From: Nitrospirales bacterium
Lineage (GTDB): Bacteria > Nitrospirota > Nitrospiria > Nitrospirales > UBA8639
Reading direction: 5' to 3'
Length of the DNA: 5,610 bases
Assembly: GCA_029261305.1 (NCBI GenBank)
Contig: JAJDBO010000063.1
Coordinates: 1-5,610, forward strand
Shown: one piece after another, positions 1 to 5,610 of the stretch
Layout of the letters: each line of letters starts with the position of its first letter
Numbering within the stretch: the first letter of the stretch is position 1
The notes under the pieces: model-generated
What the model was told of the DNA's origin: nothing
The model's input: only the letters and a program-made list of their open reading frames with translations
Database searches by the model: none
Position numbers and translations under genes: made by a program

Positions 1-1
1 T

Positions 2-355
2 GTGTTGGATGTCGAGGCGAAAGACCGTGATGATGAACGGCTCGTACTTTCTACCATTCATTCCTCGAAGGGACTGGAGTGGCGGTGCGTGTTTGTCATT
101 TGGCTTGTGGATGGGCGGTTTCCTTCCTCCTATTCGTTTCTTACCGAAGATGACTTGGAAGAAGAGCGACGGCTATTATATGTCGCGGTGACTCGAGCCA
201 AAACACATCTCTACCTCACCTTCCCGATAAATGTGTATGATAAAATAACTGGGTCGATCCTCTCCAAGCCGTCAAGATTTTTGGATGAAGTGCCAGCGGA
301 ACTCGTTGATGGATGGAGTGTGGTGGATGAAGGAGAGCCTTATCACTGGGGGTAA
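2..355 (+). CDS. UvrD/PcrA/Rep-family ATP-dependent DNA helicase, C-terminal end (5' partial)
   Basis: This is the last 117 codons of a superfamily 1A helicase; the gene begins outside the window and the first complete codon is at base 2. Two family motifs are visible. Motif V is at residues 17-28, with TIHSSKGLEW, where the SSKGLE core takes part in DNA and ATP contacts. Motif VI is at residues 54-68, with EERRLLYVAVTRAK, whose arginine acts as the ATP gamma-phosphate sensor in UvrD, PcrA and Rep. These enzymes unwind DNA 3'-5' in repair and replication-fork restart. Only a short tail of about 45 residues follows motif VI, much shorter than the C-terminal extension of E. coli UvrD, so a PcrA/UvrD-like paralog is as likely as UvrD itself, and no symbol is given. 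The TAA stop lies 9 bases before the ATG of the next gene, which suggests co-transcription and translational coupling. Confidence 0.93.
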   Translation: MLDVEAKDRDDERLVLSTIHSSKGLEWRCVFVIWLVDGRFPSSYSFLTEDDLEEERRLLYVAVTRAKTHLYLTFPINVYDKITGSILSKPSRFLDEVPAELVDGWSVVDEGEPYHWG

Positions 356-364
356 GATATCGTG

Positions 365-484
365 ATGCAGGGAACATTGAAATGGGTCTTGGGAATTCTG
401 TTGTTGGGCATCGTGTTGGGCATGACGCAGTTTGCCAATAGCGCCGAGGGGACAAATCCGGCGACCAATGCCTGGCCAAATTAA
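365..484 (+). pseudogene. 5' fragment of the HELLH protein gene: signal peptide ending at an in-frame TAA
   Basis: Reading from ATG 365 (GTG 362 is an alternative in the same frame) gives 39 residues. They consist of a short basic start (MQGTLKW), a hydrophobic core of about 15 residues (VLGILLLGIVLGM), an Ala-rich cleavage-like site (ANSAEG near residues 24-29) and a short polar stretch, then TAA at 482-484. The frame after this stop continues open to base 1258, exactly in phase, and carries the metallopeptidase-like domain. The simplest reading is one gene of about 298 codons interrupted by a nonsense change. It would be a single substitution, because the phase is preserved. The start lies 9 bases after the helicase stop, with a weak G-rich Shine-Dalgarno-like stretch (GGGGGTAAG) overlapping the helicase stop codon. 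Readthrough or a sequencing or assembly error are alternatives; a stand-alone 39-residue secreted peptide is less likely. Confidence 0.6.
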
Positions 485-508
485 ATTAAAGAGGCCGAAG
501 GCTTAGGC

Positions 509-1258
509 TTGCCTACTCAATTTCTTAAAGAGATTGATCCAAACTTTGTCACAGTCGTATTCGAAGACCTTCGCACCTATGCTGCGGAATACCATCCTGA
601 AGATCATCGGATGATTCTCAATATGCGCCTATCCTTCAATAGCGCAGGAGGCGTGCTGAAGTCGTTGGATGGTATGACTCACCACGACGTGAGTCTGCTA
701 TACCACGAACTGTTGCATGCCTATATGGATTACCTCTTCAATGGTCCAGGGCCAGCGGCACTCAGCGCCAACGCCAATCGAGTGCTCACGTTCGCCAATG
801 AACAGCTTCGCTGCCACTATCGATTCGTGCGAATCAATCCTGTTCGGCAAAGGCGTGATGCCACTGAAATGCGGTTTCTGTCTAAAGAAGATGCCTGGGA
901 AGTGATCAACGAAACCTGGGCTGTGTTCGTCGGATGGCAACTCTGGACAAAATTGGAACAGCATCGAGAGGTCGAAGGGATTCGTGCCTGGACCGACTCG
1001 CTCATGGAAGATTGGGCCACGCGACTGACGGCTGCGAATACCAGCGGCGAATTGCTTGGGTATTACGAACCCGATGATCCCGCCGAACGAGCTATCGCAC
1101 GTAAACGCTTTATTGCTCCATCTAACGGCTTAACCCCCGAAGGGGCTAAGCTCCTGCTTGAAATCGTGTTAGAAGAGCCAAAAGACATCATTGACGAAGG
1201 CGGTTTCATCATCAAAGAAACACAAGACACCACTCAAGAAAAACTGCCTTGTGATTAG
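509..1258 (+). CDS. HELLH zinc-metallopeptidase-like protein of unknown family, 3' part of an interrupted gene
   Basis: This open frame of 249 codons from TTG 509 is in phase with the signal-peptide fragment upstream. I do not recognise the family. The residue run HELLH (residues 66-70, counted from TTG) fits the HExxH zinc site, with His66 and His70 as ligands and Glu67 as catalytic base. Glu135, in the helix-like run NETWAVFVGW, lies 65 residues later and could be the third ligand, as in gluzincins. That assignment is inference. The first half has a conserved-looking, ordered composition; the last 20 residues are polar and probably disordered, ending in CD. TTG 509 has no well-spaced Shine-Dalgarno (an AAAGAGG at 488-494 is about 14 bases away) and starting there would lose the signal peptide. 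The true start is therefore probably 365, and the gene may be inactive or dependent on readthrough. In an intact form the protein would be exported to the periplasm or outside. Confidence 0.6.
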   Translation: MPTQFLKEIDPNFVTVVFEDLRTYAAEYHPEDHRMILNMRLSFNSAGGVLKSLDGMTHHDVSLLYHELLHAYMDYLFNGPGPAALSANANRVLTFANEQLRCHYRFVRINPVRQRRDATEMRFLSKEDAWEVINETWAVFVGWQLWTKLEQHREVEGIRAWTDSLMEDWATRLTAANTSGELLGYYEPDDPAERAIARKRFIAPSNGLTPEGAKLLLEIVLEEPKDIIDEGGFIIKETQDTTQEKLPCD

Positions 1259-1332
1259 AAAAAGTTGAGGGGCTTGTTGGTAAGGAACCCTAGACAAGCG
1301 CAATCCAAAGATGATAGCGTCGAGCCAGGCGT

Positions 1333-1359
1333 TTGAGAGTTGAATTTACACAATATTTT
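1333..1359 (+). promoter_or_regulatory. possible sigma-70 promoter for the tRNA-Arg gene
   Basis: A TTGAGA (1333-1338) and a TATTTT (1354-1359) are separated by 15 bases and lie in an AT-rich stretch. They would place the transcription start just before the tRNA at about 1366. The spacing is short and the -10 box is imperfect, so this is a weak call supported mainly by position. Confidence 0.3.
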
Positions 1360-1368
1360 CGATAGAAC

Positions 1369-1444
1369 GCGCCTGTAGCTCAGTGGATAGAGCACTGGCC
1401 TCCGGAGCCAGGTGCCGCAGGTTCAAATCCTGCCAGGCGCACCA
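1369..1444 (+). tRNA. tRNA-Arg (anticodon CCG)
   Basis: This is a complete 76-base cloverleaf. The acceptor strands GCGCCTG (1369-1375) and CAGGCGC (1434-1440) pair perfectly, followed by discriminator A1441 and an encoded CCA at 1442-1444. The D arm is GCTC...GAGC. The anticodon stem CTGGC/GCCAG (1395-1399, 1407-1411) closes the loop CTCCGGA, which puts CCG at 1402-1404 and reads the arginine codon CGG. The T arm is GCAGG-TTCAAAT-CCTGC. All expected stems are intact, so the tRNA should be functional. Confidence 0.97.
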
Positions 1445-1505
1445 TAAATGAGATTACTAAACACGAGATATTCTTCACGCAATACCATCAGTTTCCACCT
1501 TGGGT

Positions 1506-1581
<76 letters not shown>

Positions 1582-1615
1582 TATTTTTCAAGCCCTTACG
1601 CATACCTTGGGCAGA

Positions 1616-1640
1616 CCCCGTCCGGGGAAATTTCTCTTTT
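1616..1640 (+). terminator. weak intrinsic terminator candidate after the tRNA genes
   Basis: A short GC hairpin, CCCC (1616-1619) with GGGG (1624-1627) around a GTCC loop, is followed by a T-rich but interrupted tail (AAATTTCTCTTTT). The stem is only four to five pairs and the T-tract is broken, so it may terminate tRNA transcription poorly. Its position, 35 bases after tRNA-Lys and before a convergent gene, fits the role. Confidence 0.35.
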
Positions 1641-1693
1641 AGACCTAATTCTATTAAAGCTAAAACCTGGAAAATACTGAAGTGACCAATCTC

Positions 1694-3964
1694 CTATTTT
1701 TCGATTAGGATTCGGCTCTTTGATTTACTGATTGTGACTGCGGGAAGGGTGACGAGGCCATTTTGATCGGCGAGTACTGTTCCGGATTGACCGTGTCCTC
1801 CCTCTACTTGCCAGCGTACAGTCTCTCCAGGTTGAACGTTGAATTTCTGGAGGCGTCGGGGTGTGATATCCATGGTGGCGACTTCCTCTGGGGAGTTTTT
1901 GGCTAGCCAGATGCTCATTGCCCAGTTCTGTGGTTCATCCACGATGGACTGGGGTTCCCATCGTTGATAGAGGTTGATCCCTCCATCTCGATCGGCGTGG
2001 TTGATAAAGTCCATATCCATTTTTTTCTCATACACGCGCTTGAGTTTTTTGGTGAAAGGACCGCGGGGTTTAGTGGTATAGGGGCTGCGGTTGAAAGAGA
2101 CGCGGCTAAAGGCGGGCAGGGATTGGTCTTGTGTAATTTTTGGCAATTGATTCTTAATGAGATCTTTCAGTTCTCCTTGGCCATTTGCATTCCAAATGGC
2201 GGCGAAGGCCCGTTTGGTCTCTTGCATGGCGAGGATGAAATCTTGCCAGGGTTTAAACCCTAAATCGCCCAACGTATGCGCGGCGAATTTCCCATAGGAA
2301 GGATGGCAGACCCAATACGGGAGTTCTGTGTTTGGATGTTGGCGAACCCATTGGGCTAAATCCAAATATTCTAAGTGGGGAATGTCCAGCCAATTTTTGC
2401 CCAATCCCCCTTCTCCCCAATAAGGGAACCTCTTTTTTGACTCTCGCCCCAAGCGGAGATTGCCATAGCCATTGGAGCCGACAGCCGCAAAGAGATCTCC
2501 ATGGCGGAGGGCCCAAATGGCGTGTTGCCCCGAGATATATACACGCTGTGGATCGAGATGAAGATTGGTTTGTGACAGTGCCCAATCTATCGTTGTGAAA
2601 ATACGTTTTTGGCCATGGTTGATGACGATCCCATCAGCATCGCTTCGTAAGGTTCCCACACTTTGATGCTTTCCTGCCCAAAAGAGATCTTCTGATTCGG
2701 CAAACGCGACCCCGTACACATCGCGGAGAATGGTTTTGCTCCCTACCCATCCGGGCTTGCCCACGCTACGAGAACTTGCTCCATATTGGCTCAAATAGAG
2801 ATAGAGAGGGGCAGGGTTTTCCGCCGTTCCTTTTTTGGCATTGGGATAGTCAAGAAAATAGAATTGTGTGGCGCGGGGTTCCATCACATATGGCGGTTCT
2901 AGCCAGGCCACGCGTATGTGAATGTGTGGGTGTCTTTTATTCTTTGGATTCTTTGGGGCGACTTTTTTAAAGGTCACAAATTGGGGAAATCGCATTTTGC
3001 TTTCTTTGATCATCGCGGTGGTATTGCGTCCCTCTTCAAACCGGTTCAGGCTCTCCTTCCCATCCATGGCCACACTGATGGCATAGTAAACTTGACGATC
3101 CTGGGCTGCGCTGATGACGGCCAACCCTGTCGTCCGGTTCAAGGGGGGGCTGCCCTCGTGAATTGGAAAACGGGATAATCGCTGATCTATTTTGATTTTG
3201 CCCTTCAATAGGGGAGATCGTTTTGTGCCTGGATGAAACTCTAGAATTTGGATGGCCAATGTATTCCAACCTGAAAGTGCTTCGGGAATTTCGCGAAGGA
3301 GTGTTGCCTCGTGGATCGAAGCCGAGGTAATGGGTTGGGTATGCCCATAAATGCGATAGGATAGAGTCCGCTTTTTTCGAGCACTGAGAATGGCTTTTTC
3401 CCAATCTTTAAAAAGGGGATGATCCTGCCCCACAACATCTTCGACTTCTGTCCAGGTAAGAAAGGTCTGGCCTTGGCGATGCTCTGCTCGCAAATGAGAA
3501 ATAGTGGGAATGGTATTTTTTACAGTGCCTACCGTGGTGACTTCGAGTATGGCGTGTTGCAAATTGATATTTCGATTGTTGGCTTGAATGCGTAACCCTT
3601 TGTTGGTTGTGGGGTCTTGAACCCACTGTTGTACAGCAGTGAGCGCATCCAAACGCTTGTAATCAGGAGCCGAAGCCTTGAGGGAGTGAGATTCAAGGCC
3701 CACAGGCATGAGTTGAAGCACATTGTTATATTTAAGGTTGGTTGCTGGAATTCGGATGACTGCCCGGTAAATCGTGGTATTTGAAGGGAGTGCTGATACA
3801 TCAAAATTGAGATGCGTGCCCTCAAGTGTGAGGGTGTTGGGAAAACTACAATGGGGAGCATTGCCAAAGGTGTGGGTTACAAGCCCCTTTTGCATAGATC
3901 CGTCTACTGGGAGAGGAACAAAAAACAGAACCCATGCAAAGAGCAAGTATTTAGTGAGGGGCAT
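1694..3964 (-). CDS. large exported multidomain protein with an esterase-like alpha/beta-hydrolase domain lacking the catalytic residues
   Basis: The product has 756 residues from ATG 3964. I chose this start because it begins a good signal peptide (MPLTKYLLFAWVLFFVPLPVDG); the frame stays open to ATG 4144, adding 60 residues that do not look like a leader. Upstream of 3964 there is only an AGAAGAG abutting the ATG. In order, I see a beta-rich module (about residues 30-147) resembling DNRLRE/CBM96-like modules, including NFDVSALP and VQQWVQDPTTNKGLRI. Next is an Fn3-like segment (about 150-250) with HRQGQTFLTW and LSYRIYGHTQPIT. An alpha/beta-hydrolase-like domain follows (about 385-600), with DPQRVYISGQ preceding a helix and then DLFAAV, as in feruloyl-esterase/PHB-depolymerase-like proteins. 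The C-terminal beta module (about 670-756) has DITPRRLQKF and GTVLADQNGLVTL. The usual GxSxG nucleophile elbow reads G-Q-H-A-I (479-483), and the expected His near 596 reads Gln in NGQG, so catalysis is doubtful. It probably binds or once acted on cell-surface or environmental polysaccharide. Function is inferred from fold resemblance only. Confidence 0.85.
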   Translation of the reverse strand: MPLTKYLLFAWVLFFVPLPVDGSMQKGLVTHTFGNAPHCSFPNTLTLEGTHLNFDVSALPSNTTIYRAVIRIPATNLKYNNVLQLMPVGLESHSLKASAPDYKRLDALTAVQQWVQDPTTNKGLRIQANNRNINLQHAILEVTTVGTVKNTIPTISHLRAEHRQGQTFLTWTEVEDVVGQDHPLFKDWEKAILSARKKRTLSYRIYGHTQPITSASIHEATLLREIPEALSGWNTLAIQILEFHPGTKRSPLLKGKIKIDQRLSRFPIHEGSPPLNRTTGLAVISAAQDRQVYYAISVAMDGKESLNRFEEGRNTTAMIKESKMRFPQFVTFKKVAPKNPKNKRHPHIHIRVAWLEPPYVMEPRATQFYFLDYPNAKKGTAENPAPLYLYLSQYGASSRSVGKPGWVGSKTILRDVYGVAFAESEDLFWAGKHQSVGTLRSDADGIVINHGQKRIFTTIDWALSQTNLHLDPQRVYISGQHAIWALRHGDLFAAVGSNGYGNLRLGRESKKRFPYWGEGGLGKNWLDIPHLEYLDLAQWVRQHPNTELPYWVCHPSYGKFAAHTLGDLGFKPWQDFILAMQETKRAFAAIWNANGQGELKDLIKNQLPKITQDQSLPAFSRVSFNRSPYTTKPRGPFTKKLKRVYEKKMDMDFINHADRDGGINLYQRWEPQSIVDEPQNWAMSIWLAKNSPEEVATMDITPRRLQKFNVQPGETVRWQVEGGHGQSGTVLADQNGLVTLPAVTISKSKSRILIEK

Positions 3965-4217
3965 CTCTTCTGAATGAAGTTTTCTGTGGAAAATTAGGTC
4001 GAGTAAGGCAGAATGGGGCATCAAAAACTCAGATGTTAAAAAATAGACGCAAGGGAATGCAATGAGCTGTCTTTGTAGGTTTATCGGGTCCAAGGCCTTC
4101 TCAATTAAACCTGGGGCTGCCAAACTGGGTGGCATGAAAACCAAAACGCACAGCTAGCAATGCCATTGGTGCCATACTTAAATATTAGGGGATCGTGACC
4201 AATACAAGAGTCCCAGC

Positions 4218-4478
4218 TTACCCATGCCGAATTTTGAGTAGGAGTATCCATCCGGCCAAGAACAACGTCACGCTATTGGCCAGGGCCAAGGGCCAATCAT
4301 GGTTGGTCAAGGCATACAAACACCACAGCAACACCCCTGTAGTTAAAATGGAATACATACTCAAGGAGATATCTTTAGTATGCTTTGTTTTGACAATCTT
4401 TATCGCCTGCGGAAGAAACGCCGAGGTGGTACATGCCCCAGCTACATATCCCACGATCGTTATGAAATCCATTTTCAT
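4218..4478 (-). CDS. SemiSWEET sugar transporter (MtN3/PQ-loop family)
   Basis: The product has 86 residues, the usual length of bacterial SemiSWEETs, which dimerise to move sugars across the inner membrane down their gradient. Three hydrophobic helices are visible (about residues 6-25, 39-58 and 64-82). The PQ motif sits at residues 23-24 (FLPQAIKI) at the end of helix 1, and the KDISLSMY signature typical of the family at 35-42. Trp52 and Asn68 lie 16 apart, the same spacing as the pocket Trp and Asn of Leptospira SemiSWEET. The substrate cannot be read from the sequence. Two ATGs are close together. The Shine-Dalgarno GGAAGGA is only about 2 bases before ATG 4478 but 7-8 before ATG 4472 (Met3), so translation may really begin at 4472 (84 residues). 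The gene lies 253 bases upstream of the exported hydrolase-like gene on the same strand. Confidence 0.93.
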   Translation of the reverse strand: MKMDFITIVGYVAGACTTSAFLPQAIKIVKTKHTKDISLSMYSILTTGVLLWCLYALTNHDWPLALANSVTLFLAGWILLLKIRHG

Positions 4479-4780
4479 GTCCTTCCGTTCCTAATATATT
4501 TTGGCTTTCTTGGTGGAGCATAAGGTATTGAGTGGAATTTTCAATCTAATGAATATTTTACTCTGAGCCCAGCATTCGCTTGAGAAGAATCCCTTGAGTT
4601 ACAAGGGCCTACGATGCGTTCCATAGGTTCGTGGCAATCCCTGAGGATAGCTTAGCTGTCTGCCCCCCATTTTAGCATGGACTGAAATGTAGAAATCACG
4701 AAAATTGAGGGATTGCTGGTTGATGGTAGTTTTCTTGGCTAGATCGTCTTTGGGTTATAGGAATGAAAATTCAACAACCC
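4479..4780. other. intergenic region upstream of the SemiSWEET gene and downstream of the RRM gene
   Basis: No supported gene lies here; the open frames on the plus strand are out of context and lack family resemblance. It holds the SemiSWEET Shine-Dalgarno and promoter candidate, plus a small perfect palindrome CCCTTG-AGTTA-CAAGGG at 4591-4607. That palindrome sits about 50 bases upstream of the -35 box and could be a protein-binding site, though this is only a possibility. I see nothing else in 4610-4780. Confidence 0.5.
4517..4544 (-). promoter_or_regulatory. probable sigma-70 promoter of the SemiSWEET gene
   Basis: On the minus strand TTGAAA (4544-4539, 5 of 6 to the -35 consensus) is followed after 16 bases by TATGCT (4522-4517, 4 of 6 to the -10 consensus). 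It would start transcription about 30-40 bases before the SemiSWEET start codon. The match and position are reasonable but unproven. Confidence 0.4.
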
Positions 4781-4823
4781 AAAAAAATGGAGCGGCTGGT
4801 TTTTCACCAGCCGCTCCGTTTTT
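4781..4823 (-). terminator. strong intrinsic terminator of the RRM gene, probably bidirectional
   Basis: A perfect 11-bp stem, GGAGCGGCTGG (4789-4799) with CCAGCCGCTCC (4807-4817), can be extended by a T-A pair to leave a 5-base loop. On the minus strand the stem is followed by seven T (complement of the A run 4781-4787). On the plus strand it is followed by five T (4819-4823). It begins 28 bases after the stop codon of the RRM gene. The T tracts on both sides make it usable from either direction. Confidence 0.92.
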
Positions 4824-4845
4824 AAAGATATTATTTCGTGACGAC

Positions 4846-5175
4846 TTAGAACCGGCCTCCTCGGCCTCCTCTATCGCCACCACCACCGCCAAAGCCGCCG
4901 CCACCGCCGCCGCCACCGGAGCGAGGGGCCATTGGTTTGGCTTCGTTCACGGTTAAGGTACGTCCACCCATTTCTGTGGAGTGCAACGCTGAAATGGCCG
5001 CTTCCGCCTCACTTGGGGATGCCATTTCGACAAAACCGAACCCGCGAGATTGGCCGGTGTACTTGTCCGTGATTACTCGTGCGGATTCTACGGTGCCATG
5101 TTCGCCGAACAAGGCTTCAATTTCAGATTCGGTTGCAGAATACGGTAATCCACCAACATAAATTTTTGAACCCAT
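4846..5175 (-). CDS. single-RRM RNA-binding protein with glycine-rich RGG tail
   Basis: The 109-residue product has one RNA recognition motif (about residues 3-80). Its RNP2 is IYVGGL (5-10) and its RNP1 is RGFGFVEM (44-51), which retains the aromatic residues that stack on RNA bases (Tyr6, Phe46 and Phe48). The tail (86-109) is almost pure glycine with RGG-type repeats ending in RGGRGGRF. This layout matches bacterial and cyanobacterial Rbp-type glycine-rich RNA-binding proteins, often linked to cold or stress responses. It acts in the cytoplasm; its RNA targets cannot be read from the sequence. The start is secure: AAAGGAG lies 7 bases before ATG 5175. It is a single-gene unit ending at a strong terminator. 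Upstream there is a leader region of over 100 bases with pairing potential, but no firm promoter. Confidence 0.95.
   Translation of the reverse strand: MGSKIYVGGLPYSATESEIEALFGEHGTVESARVITDKYTGQSRGFGFVEMASPSEAEAAISALHSTEMGGRTLTVNEAKPMAPRSGGGGGGGGFGGGGGDRGGRGGRF
4852..4920 (-). repeat. low-complexity GGN tract encoding the Gly/RGG tail
   Basis: This is a triplet-biased stretch (GCC/ACC/CCT on the plus strand) that encodes residues 86-108 of the RRM protein. Such tracts change length easily by replication slippage in whole triplets, so tail length may vary between strains without breaking the frame. Confidence 0.8.
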
Positions 5176-5377
5176 GGGGTTTCTCCTTTAAAAAAAATGA
5201 CACTGTCTTGTTTTAGAGAGAACGAATGGGGAAGGTGGGGTCCGTCGACGCGAAACTGATGCGGTTAGGGGCTGACTTCCGAATGAACTCTTCGACAAAA
5301 CAATCTCGGTTACGGACCTTGTTTAATTTTGCCTCATCACCAGGTCCAACGCGATTAGGTAAGATCACCATAGCAGG

Positions 5378-5475
5378 TCATTGGGTCAAAAGATAGTGGG
5401 CATTTTTCAGTGTCCAATCACCCAATGAGGTGAGCTATTGGATTCAATCTTATCCCCCCATTGGCTATCACCTCA
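5378..5475. repeat. cluster of overlapping inverted repeats upstream of pyruvate kinase
   Basis: Pair A is TCATTGGGT (5378-5386) with ACCCAATGA (5420-5428), 9 of 9. Pair B is TGAGGTGA (5426-5433) with TCACCTCA (5468-5475), 8 of 8. Pair B extends inward imperfectly (GCTATTGG 5434-5441 against CCATTGGC 5458-5465) after a two-base bulge. The pairs share bases 5426-5428, so both cannot be fully formed on one strand. A local TCACC/GGTGA hairpin (5418-5422, 5429-5433) competes with both. ATTGG or CCAAT occurs five times in this stretch. It could be an operator cluster, an RNA switch or a decayed repeat element. Confidence 0.6.
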
Positions 5476-5489
5476 AAATGCGCGATAAT
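5461..5489 (+). promoter_or_regulatory. possible sigma-70 promoter of pyruvate kinase
   Basis: TTGGCT (5461-5466, 3 of 6) and GATAAT (5484-5489, 5 of 6) are 17 bases apart. They would start transcription about 14 bases before the pyruvate kinase ATG. The -35 box lies inside the right arm of an inverted repeat, which would fit repression or activation at the DNA level. Confidence 0.4.
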
Positions 5490-5509
5490 TCCCCTACACG
5501 AAAGGACGT

Positions 5510-5610
5510 ATGCAAAAGACACGAATCATTTGCACCATTGGACCAGCCACGGAATCCTACGAAATGTTGCGCAAAATGTATGATGCCGGCATGAACATTG
5601 TTCGGTTGAA
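5510..5610 (+). CDS. pyk: pyruvate kinase, N-terminal end (3' partial)
   Basis: The first 33 codons of pyruvate kinase, the last step of glycolysis (phosphoenolpyruvate + ADP to pyruvate + ATP), run off the right edge. The start [14 protein letters not shown] matches the family's conserved beginning (KTKIVCTIGPAS-like), and [10 protein letters not shown] (residues 25-34, the last codon cut by the edge) matches the conserved first strand and helix, where the Arg is part of the active site. The Shine-Dalgarno AAAGGA (5501-5506) is only 3 bases before the ATG, which is short, but no other start fits the family. No neighbour on this strand lies upstream within 300 bases, so the gene probably has its own promoter. 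Confidence 0.96.
   Translation, partial: MQKTRIICTIGPATESYEMLRKMYDAGMNIVRL

Larger units (their letters stand above)
5176..5509. other. divergent intergenic region between the RRM gene and pyruvate kinase
   Basis: No gene is supported here. On the left side the minus strand carries the RRM Shine-Dalgarno and an A/T-rich stretch just upstream of it. Further up, TTGGAC (5349-5344) and TTAAAC (5326-5321) are 17 bases apart, a weak promoter candidate that would give a leader of about 140 bases. Within that leader GGTCCGT (5239-5245) and ACGGACC (5312-5318) are perfect inverted repeats. On the right side lie several inverted repeats containing ATTGG/CCAAT (5378-5475) and a promoter candidate for pyruvate kinase. 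Confidence 0.6.

Noticed and set aside
1272..1299. Hairpin GCTTGT/ACAAGC after the HELLH gene as a terminator
   Set aside because: The stem is only 6 bp with a long loop and there is no T-tract, so I did not call it a terminator.
1692..1710. TCCTA/TAGGA inverted repeat at the end of the large minus-strand gene as its terminator
   Set aside because: The stem is 5 bp, overlaps the stop codon and lacks a following T run; no clear terminator is seen for this gene.
4195..4494. Plus-strand 99-codon open frame opposite the SemiSWEET gene
   Set aside because: It is antisense to a clearly recognisable SemiSWEET gene and has no family-like features.
4852..4920. Triplet repeat considered as a CRISPR-like or mobile repeat
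   Set aside because: It has no spacer structure and is fully explained as the coding sequence of a Gly/RGG tail.
4705..4956. Plus-strand 83-codon open frame across the terminator and Gly tract
   Set aside because: It reads through a strong terminator hairpin and the complement of the GGN tract, giving an Ala-rich artefact.

Overview
The window reads as ordinary chromosomal DNA from a bacterium of moderate GC content, most likely a Gram-negative environmental lineage. Supporting signs are Shine-Dalgarno starts, tRNA genes with encoded CCA, exported proteins with signal peptides, a SemiSWEET transporter, a single-RRM glycine-rich RNA-binding protein and a bacterial-type pyruvate kinase. I cannot place the phylum. 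The domain style of the large exported protein resembles planctomycete proteins, while RRM-plus-glycine-tail proteins are common in several environmental phyla, so any assignment would be a guess.

Layout from left to right. (1) The plus-strand 3' end of a UvrD/PcrA/Rep-type helicase gene, cut by the window edge. (2) Immediately after it, probably in the same operon, a gene for a small exported protein with an HELLH zinc-metallopeptidase-like motif. Its reading frame is broken by one in-frame TAA just after the signal peptide, leaving a 39-codon 5' piece and a 249-codon 3' piece in the same frame. (3) Two plus-strand tRNA genes, tRNA-Arg(CCG) and tRNA-Lys(CTT), 61 bases apart. (4) On the minus strand, a large exported multidomain protein with an N-terminal beta-rich module, an Fn3-like module, an alpha/beta-hydrolase (esterase)-like domain and a beta-rich C-terminus. 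The expected nucleophile and histidine positions of the hydrolase domain appear to be replaced. (5) Upstream of it on the same strand, an 86-residue SemiSWEET sugar transporter. (6) Also on the minus strand, an RRM protein with an RGG-type tail and a very clear intrinsic terminator, possibly usable in both directions. (7) At the right edge, the first 33 codons of pyruvate kinase on the plus strand, behind a region rich in inverted repeats.

How the genes work together: there is little sign of a dedicated multi-gene system. The helicase and the broken peptidase gene look co-transcribed. The exported hydrolase-like protein and the SemiSWEET share a strand and could both concern extracellular or periplasmic carbohydrate, but they are 253 bases apart and the link is only positional. 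The most useful points are the nonsense codon in the HELLH gene, the apparently dead hydrolase domain, and the overlapping inverted repeats at the pyruvate kinase promoter. I saw no CRISPR array, insertion sequence, attachment site or convincing new defence or mobile system.
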